A stretch of DNA of 64,000 bases from Streptomyces sp. Ru62 (lineage in GTDB: Bacteria > Actinomycetota > Actinomycetes > Streptomycetales > Streptomycetaceae), in NCBI RefSeq assembly GCF_002920615.1, contig NZ_PQSU01000029.1:62001-126000 (forward strand). The letters are read 5' to 3'. A program made the position numbers and the translations under genes. Positions 60,262 to 64,000 of this stretch are shown one piece after another. Below the pieces are notes generated by a model that saw only the letters and a list, made by a program, of their open reading frames with translations, searched no databases and was not told the DNA's origin. How positions within the stretch are numbered: position 1 is the stretch's first letter; each line of letters begins with the position of its first letter.

Positions 60262-61086
60262 TCAGATCCTGCCCAGTACCCGTGCCAGCAGTTCGCCCAT
60301 GCGGGCTGCCGAGTCGCGGCCGGCCTGGAGGACCTCCTCGTGGTTGAGGGGTTCGCCGGTCATGCCCGCGGCCAGGTTGGTGACCAGGGAGATGCCGAGC
60401 ACCTCGGCGCCGGCCTCGCGGGCGGCGATGGCCTCCAGGACCGTGGACATGCCGACCAGGTCCGCGCCGATGACGCGGGCCATGCGGATCTCGGCCGGGG
60501 TCTCGTAGTGCGGGCCGGGGAACTGGGCGTAGACGCCCTCCTCCAGCGTGGGGTCGATCTCCTTGCACAGGGCGCGCAGGCGCGGCGAGTACAGGTCCGT
60601 CAGGTCGACGAAGTTCGCGCCGACGATCGGGGACGTCGCCGTCAGGTTGATGTGGTCGCTGATCAGCACCGGCTGGCCGGGCCGCATGCCCTCGCGCAGA
60701 CCGCCGCAGCCGTTGGTCAGCACGATGGTCTTGCAGCCGGCCGCGACGGCCGTACGGACGCCGTGCGCCACCGCGGCCACGCCACGGCCCTCGTAGTAGT
60801 GGGTGCGGCCCAGGAAGACCAGGGCCCGCTTGTCACCGAAGGAGTACGAGCGGATCTTGCCGCCGTGGCCCTCGACGGCCGGCGGCGGGAAGCCGGGCAG
60901 CTCGGTGACCTGGAACTCGGCGTCGGGTGCCCCGAGGGCGTCGACGGCCGGAGCCCAGCCGGAGCCCATCACGAGGGCGACGTCGTGGGTCTCGGCGCCC
61001 GTGAGGGCGCGCAGGCGCGCGGCGGCGGCGTCGGCGGCCGCGTAGGGGTCGCCCTGGATGTCGTCCGGAAGAAGAGATGCGTTCAC
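60262..61086 (-). CDS. punA: Purine nucleoside phosphorylase
   Basis: 274 residues, trimeric PNP/MTAP family 2. VALVMGSGWAPAVDAL, GRTHYYEGRGVAAVAHGVR, VLTNGCGGLREGM (phosphate and base binding), LISDHINLTATSP, QFPGPHYETPAEI and GMSTVLEAIAAREAG are the family blocks. It phosphorolyses inosine and guanosine and their deoxy forms, continuing from Add. GTG 61086 has no Shine-Dalgarno; TACCCT (61099-61094) ends seven bases before it, so the transcript is probably leaderless. A perfect regulon palindrome covers the -35 area. Confidence 0.95.
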   Translation of the reverse strand: MNASLLPDDIQGDPYAAADAAAARLRALTGAETHDVALVMGSGWAPAVDALGAPDAEFQVTELPGFPPPAVEGHGGKIRSYSFGDKRALVFLGRTHYYEGRGVAAVAHGVRTAVAAGCKTIVLTNGCGGLREGMRPGQPVLISDHINLTATSPIVGANFVDLTDLYSPRLRALCKEIDPTLEEGVYAQFPGPHYETPAEIRMARVIGADLVGMSTVLEAIAAREAGAEVLGISLVTNLAAGMTGEPLNHEEVLQAGRDSAARMGELLARVLGRI

Positions 61087-61093
61087 GCCGATG

Positions 61094-61099
61094 AGGGTA
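61094..61099 (-). promoter_or_regulatory. Purine phosphorylase -10 element, leaderless transcript predicted
   Basis: TACCCT on the minus strand followed by seven bases and the GTG start codon. The palindrome at 61112-61123 lies 12 bases upstream, over the -35 position. Confidence 0.6.
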
Positions 61100-61111
61100 G
61101 CCGGTCTTCGC

Positions 61112-61123
61112 CTACGCGCGTAG
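61112..61123 (+). promoter_or_regulatory. Nucleoside-regulon palindrome, site 5 (purine phosphorylase)
   Basis: A perfect CTACGCGCGTAG centred 31 bases upstream of the GTG start of the phosphorylase gene. Confidence 0.8.
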
Positions 61124-61220
61124 ATGACAGAGCCCACGGGTTTGCCTTCGTTGTCTTGTCGGTTTCCACAAGCGGCCGGAAGAATCGGAGCAAAGCGCGG
61201 CACAGAGGATGCGCGGAGGA

Positions 61221-61658
61221 TCAGCAGGGGCGCTTGCGGAGCTCCATCACATAGTCGTGCGGAGCCCCCGCCGACTCCGCCGCGTCGGCGATCTCGCCCA
61301 GGTAGCGTGCCGACGGCAGCCCGCCCTCGTACGCGTTGAGGACGTACGCCCAGGCCGTCTCCTCACCGTCCAGGGTGTGCACGCGCACGCGTACCCGACG
61401 GTAGATGTCGAGGCCCACGCCCTCCCACCGGTCGAGCGACTCCTCGTCCATGGGTGCGATGTCGTACAGGCCGACGAAGACCTCGGCCAACGGGTCCTCG
61501 ACGATCGTCGCCAGCGCGCCCTCCCAGCCGAGCTGCTCGCCGCCGAAGGTCAGCCGCCAGCCGTTCAGCCAGCCGGTGGCGCGCAGCGGGGAGTGCGGGG
61601 CGCGGCGGGACATCAGGCGCGCGTCGAGGTTGCCGGCGTACGCGGCATAGAGCGACAT
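61221..61658 (-). CDS. Gamma-glutamylcyclotransferase-like protein
   Basis: 145 residues. The GGCT fold begins YAAYAGNLDARLM (YGSN-like loop) and continues FGGEQLGWEGALATIVEDPLAEVFVGLYDIAPMDEESLDRWEG, where the Glu in DEESLDRWEG is in the position of the family's catalytic acid. The C-terminus is YVMELRKRP. Known members release 5-oxoproline from gamma-glutamyl compounds; the bacterial substrate is unclear. TACCCT ends six bases before ATG 61658, so it is probably leaderless. Divergent from the flavoprotein gene. Confidence 0.85.
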   Translation of the reverse strand: MSLYAAYAGNLDARLMSRRAPHSPLRATGWLNGWRLTFGGEQLGWEGALATIVEDPLAEVFVGLYDIAPMDEESLDRWEGVGLDIYRRVRVRVHTLDGEETAWAYVLNAYEGGLPSARYLGEIADAAESAGAPHDYVMELRKRPC

Positions 61659-61754
61659 GGGGAGAGGGTACGGCAGGCGCCCCGCGCGCCCCGGGCGCCC
61701 CGGGAGCGACCCGGTGGCGCCCCCGGGCAGTAGCACCTTGAAGCGTGCGGGACA

Positions 61755-63203
61755 ATGGAGTACGTGACTCGGATCGTGATCATCGGTGGCGGACCCGGCG
61801 GATACGAAGCGGCGCTGGTGGCCGCTCAGCTCGGCGCGGAGGTGACCGTCGTCGACTGCGACGGTCTGGGCGGAGCGTCGGTGCTGACCGACTGCGTGCC
61901 GTCGAAGACCCTTATCGCTACGGCCGAGGTCATGACGACCTTCGATTCGTCGTACGAAGAGCTCGGCATCATCGTCGCCGACGACACCCCGCCGCTGGAG
62001 CAGGCGGCCCGGGTGGTCGGCGTGGACCTCGGGAAGGTCAACCGCCGGGTGAAGCGGCTGGCCCTCGCCCAGTCCCACGACATCACCGCCTCCGTCACCC
62101 GTGCCGGGGCCCGGGTCATGCGCGGGCGCGGCCGGCTGGACGGCATGCAGGCGCTGGACGGGTCCCGGAAGGTCGTCGTCACCGCCGCCGACGGCACCGA
62201 GGAGACGCTCACCGCCGACGCCGTCCTCATCGCCACCGGCGGTCATCCGCGCGAGCTGCCCGACGCCCGGCCCGACGGCGAGCGCATCCTGAACTGGACC
62301 CAGGTCTACGACCTCACCGAGCTGCCGGAAGAGCTCATCGTGGTCGGGTCGGGCGTGACCGGTGCCGAGTTCGCCGGCGCGTACCAGGCCCTGGGGTCGA
62401 AGGTCACGCTGGTGTCGTCCCGCGACCGCGTGCTGCCGGGTGAGGACCCGGACGCCGCCGCCGTCCTGGAGGACGTCTTCCGGCGCCGTGGCATGAACGT
62501 CATGGCCCGCTCCCGCGCGCAGTCCGCCAAACGCGTCGGCGACCGGGTCGAGGTGACGCTGGCCGACGGCCGGGTCATCAGCGGCACGCACTGCCTGATG
62601 GCCGTCGGCGCCATCCCGAACAGCGCGGGCCTCGGTCTGGAGGAGGCCGGCGTCAAGCTGCGCGAGTCGGGTCACATCTGGACGGACAAGGTGTCCCGGA
62701 CGACCGCTCCCGGCGTCTACGCGGCCGGTGACGTGACCGGGGTCTTCGCTCTCGCGTCCGTCGCCGCCATGCAGGGACGTATCGCGATGTACCACTTCCT
62801 GGGCGACGCGGTGGCCCCGCTGAACCTGAAGACGGTGTCGTCCAACGTCTTCACCGACCCCGAGATCGCCACCGTCGGCTACACCCAGGCGGACGTGGAC
62901 GCGGGCAAGATCGACGCGCGGGTCGTCAAGCTCCCGCTGCTGCGCAACCCGCGCGCCAAGATGCAGGGCATCCGGGACGGCTTCGTGAAGATCTTCTGCC
63001 GGCCGGGCACCGGGATCGTCGTGGGCGGTGTGGTGGTGGCTCCGCGCGCCTCGGAACTGATCCACCCCATCTCGATCGCCGTCGACAACAATCTGACGGT
63101 CGAACAGATCGCGAACGCGTTCACGGTGTACCCCTCCCTTTCGGGGTCGATCGCGGAGGTCGCCCGGCAGCTGCACACGCGCAAGGCGAGCGCGGAGGCC
63201 TGA
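61755..63203 (+). CDS. lpdA: LpdA-type NAD(P)H-quinone dehydrogenase (class I flavoprotein family)
   Basis: 482 residues in the dihydrolipoamide dehydrogenase superfamily. FAD motif RIVIIGGGPGGYEAALVAAQ, NAD motif LIVVGSGVTGAEFAGAY, and the second FAD motif VYAAGDVTGVFALASVA. The redox disulfide CxxxxC is broken: the segment reads GGASVLTDCVPSK with one Cys only, as in Mycobacterium LpdA (Rv3303c), which reduces quinones rather than lipoamide. The C-terminal His-Pro pair of true Lpd enzymes is present only as LIHPIS. ATG 61755 or GTG 61764 could be the start; a clear Shine-Dalgarno is lacking. Confidence 0.92.
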   Translation: MEYVTRIVIIGGGPGGYEAALVAAQLGAEVTVVDCDGLGGASVLTDCVPSKTLIATAEVMTTFDSSYEELGIIVADDTPPLEQAARVVGVDLGKVNRRVKRLALAQSHDITASVTRAGARVMRGRGRLDGMQALDGSRKVVVTAADGTEETLTADAVLIATGGHPRELPDARPDGERILNWTQVYDLTELPEELIVVGSGVTGAEFAGAYQALGSKVTLVSSRDRVLPGEDPDAAAVLEDVFRRRGMNVMARSRAQSAKRVGDRVEVTLADGRVISGTHCLMAVGAIPNSAGLGLEEAGVKLRESGHIWTDKVSRTTAPGVYAAGDVTGVFALASVAAMQGRIAMYHFLGDAVAPLNLKTVSSNVFTDPEIATVGYTQADVDAGKIDARVVKLPLLRNPRAKMQGIRDGFVKIFCRPGTGIVVGGVVVAPRASELIHPISIAVDNNLTVEQIANAFTVYPSLSGSIAEVARQLHTRKASAEA

Positions 63204-63219
63204 CGGTCGCTGTCGACTT

Positions 63220-63235
63220 CCCCCTGGTCAGGGGG
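63220..63235 (+). terminator. Short hairpin after lpdA
   Basis: CCCCCTGGTCAGGGGG, a 7-bp stem with a 2-base loop 17 bases after the lpdA stop. Confidence 0.5.
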
Positions 63236-63369
63236 TGTTGTGGCGCATGCGGTCGGCATAGTCGGGGCGGGCGGGTGCTATACCACTTCCCGCCCTGCCA
63301 TGCGAACAACTTCTGCTATTCGGCGCAAACTGCTGAAAGCAGACGGTCGCTGGGGTTACTGTCAGTTTC

Positions 63370-64000
63370 GTGTTCGCTGCTGAACGTCGCCAATTGATCC
63401 TTGAAATGGTGCGAGCGAACGGTGCCGTGTCGCTCCGTGAGCTCGCCCGCGTCGTCCAGACCTCCGAAGTGACCGTACGGCGGGACGTGCGGGCACTGGA
63501 GGCAGAAGGACTCCTCGACCGCCGGCACGGCGGTGCGGTACTGCCGGGCGGGTTCACGCGAGAGTCCGGCTTTCCGCAGAAATCCCATCTCGCGACCGCC
63601 GAGAAGACGGCCATCGCCGACCTCGCCGCGGGCCTCGTCGAAGAAGGCGAGGCGATCGTGGTCGGGGCCGGTACGACCACGCAGGAGCTGGCCCGTCGGC
63701 TCGCGCGTGTGCCGGGCCTGACGGTCGTCACCAACTCCCTCCTGGTCGCCCAGGCGTTGGCCCATGCCAACCGGGTGGAGGTCGTGATGACCGGCGGCAC
63801 CCTGCGCGGCTCCAACTACGCCCTCGTCGGCTCCGGCGCGGAACAGTCCCTCCAGGGTCTGCGCGTGTCGAAGGCGTTCCTCTCCGGAAGCGGTCTGACG
63901 GCCGAGCGCGGCCTGTCCACCTCCAACATGCTCTCGGCATCCGTCGACCGGGCCCTCGTCCAGGCCGCCGCGGAGGTCGTGGTCCTCGCCGACCACACCA
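63370..64000 (+). CDS. DeoR/GlpR-family regulator, 5' part (cut by window edge)
   Basis: The first 210 residues. The DeoR helix-turn-helix is at ~5-55 (RRQLILEMVRANGAVSLRELARVVQTSEVTVRRDVRALEAEGLLDRRHGGAV; signature TVRRDVRALE). The DeoRC sugar-phosphate sensor follows: KTAIADLAAGLVEEGEAIVVGAGTTTQELARRL, VVTNSLLVAQAL and LSGSGLTAERGLS. DeoR proteins usually bind phosphosugars. TACTGT ends seven bases before GTG 63370, suggesting a leaderless mRNA. Its closeness to deoC and the phosphorylase gene makes it one candidate regulator of the nucleoside regulon; unproven. Confidence 0.92.
   Translation, partial: MFAAERRQLILEMVRANGAVSLRELARVVQTSEVTVRRDVRALEAEGLLDRRHGGAVLPGGFTRESGFPQKSHLATAEKTAIADLAAGLVEEGEAIVVGAGTTTQELARRLARVPGLTVVTNSLLVAQALAHANRVEVVMTGGTLRGSNYALVGSGAEQSLQGLRVSKAFLSGSGLTAERGLSTSNMLSASVDRALVQAAAEVVVLADHT

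Overview
The window is high-G+C actinobacterial chromosome, almost certainly Streptomyces. It shows third-position G/C bias throughout, many GTG starts and apparently leaderless genes, and it carries the AfsQ1/AfsQ2/SigQ locus. From memory, the gene order matches the core-chromosome stretch of S. coelicolor from sdhC (about SCO4858) to a DeoR-family gene (about SCO4920). No tRNA, rRNA, prophage, insertion sequence or CRISPR array was seen, and I found no TTA codon in a confidently placed CDS.

Layout. 1-9.1 kb: the 5' end of sdhC, a degenerate ureidoimidazoline-decarboxylase-like gene, a secreted GH20 hexosaminidase, small hypotheticals, and two paralogous ECF-sigma/membrane-protein pairs. 9.4-16 kb: an L,D-transpeptidase lipoprotein, a methylmalonyl-CoA-type mutase, a LysE exporter, a divergent TetR/flavin-monooxygenase pair with two palindromic operators, and an acyltransferase. 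16.2-27.5 kb: an envelope-polymer cluster. It encodes a nonulosonate synthase (NeuB type), a CMP-nonulosonate synthetase fused to a HAD phosphatase, three transferases resembling different sialyltransferase families (GT29-like, polysialyltransferase-like, GT52-like), a GT2, a GT8-TPR-pyruvyltransferase fusion and a GT-B-like protein. This fits a Kdn-type teichulosonic acid wall polymer like the one reported for S. coelicolor.

28-37 kb: a methyltransferase, an M20 hydrolase, then a nucleoside uptake and salvage block: BMP-family lipoprotein, ABC ATPase, two permeases, cytidine deaminase and thymidine phosphorylase. 37-46 kb: Uma2-fold protein, AEC transporter, STAS protein, SigG-like ECF sigma, MFS/LysR pair, hydrolase, adenosine deaminase, secreted protein, PspC and VanZ proteins. 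46.6-50.5 kb: lipoprotein-afsQ2-afsQ1 divergent from sigQ. 50.6-64 kb: uridine-kinase-like protein, secreted protein, deoC with two aldehyde-dehydrogenase-family genes, two membrane proteins, phosphosugar mutase, purine nucleoside phosphorylase, gamma-glutamylcyclotransferase-like protein, LpdA-type flavoprotein and the 5' part of a DeoR regulator.

The most striking cross-window signal is a 12-bp palindrome, CTACGCGCGTAG. It occurs perfectly upstream of add, deoC and the purine nucleoside phosphorylase gene, and nearly perfectly upstream of the BMP lipoprotein and the ABC ATPase. Together these look like one nucleoside regulon spread over 31 kb. The second is that the ABC ATPase has no ATG, GTG or TTG start that would keep its Walker A motif. 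The reading frame points to an ATC codon 7 nt behind a good Shine-Dalgarno sequence.
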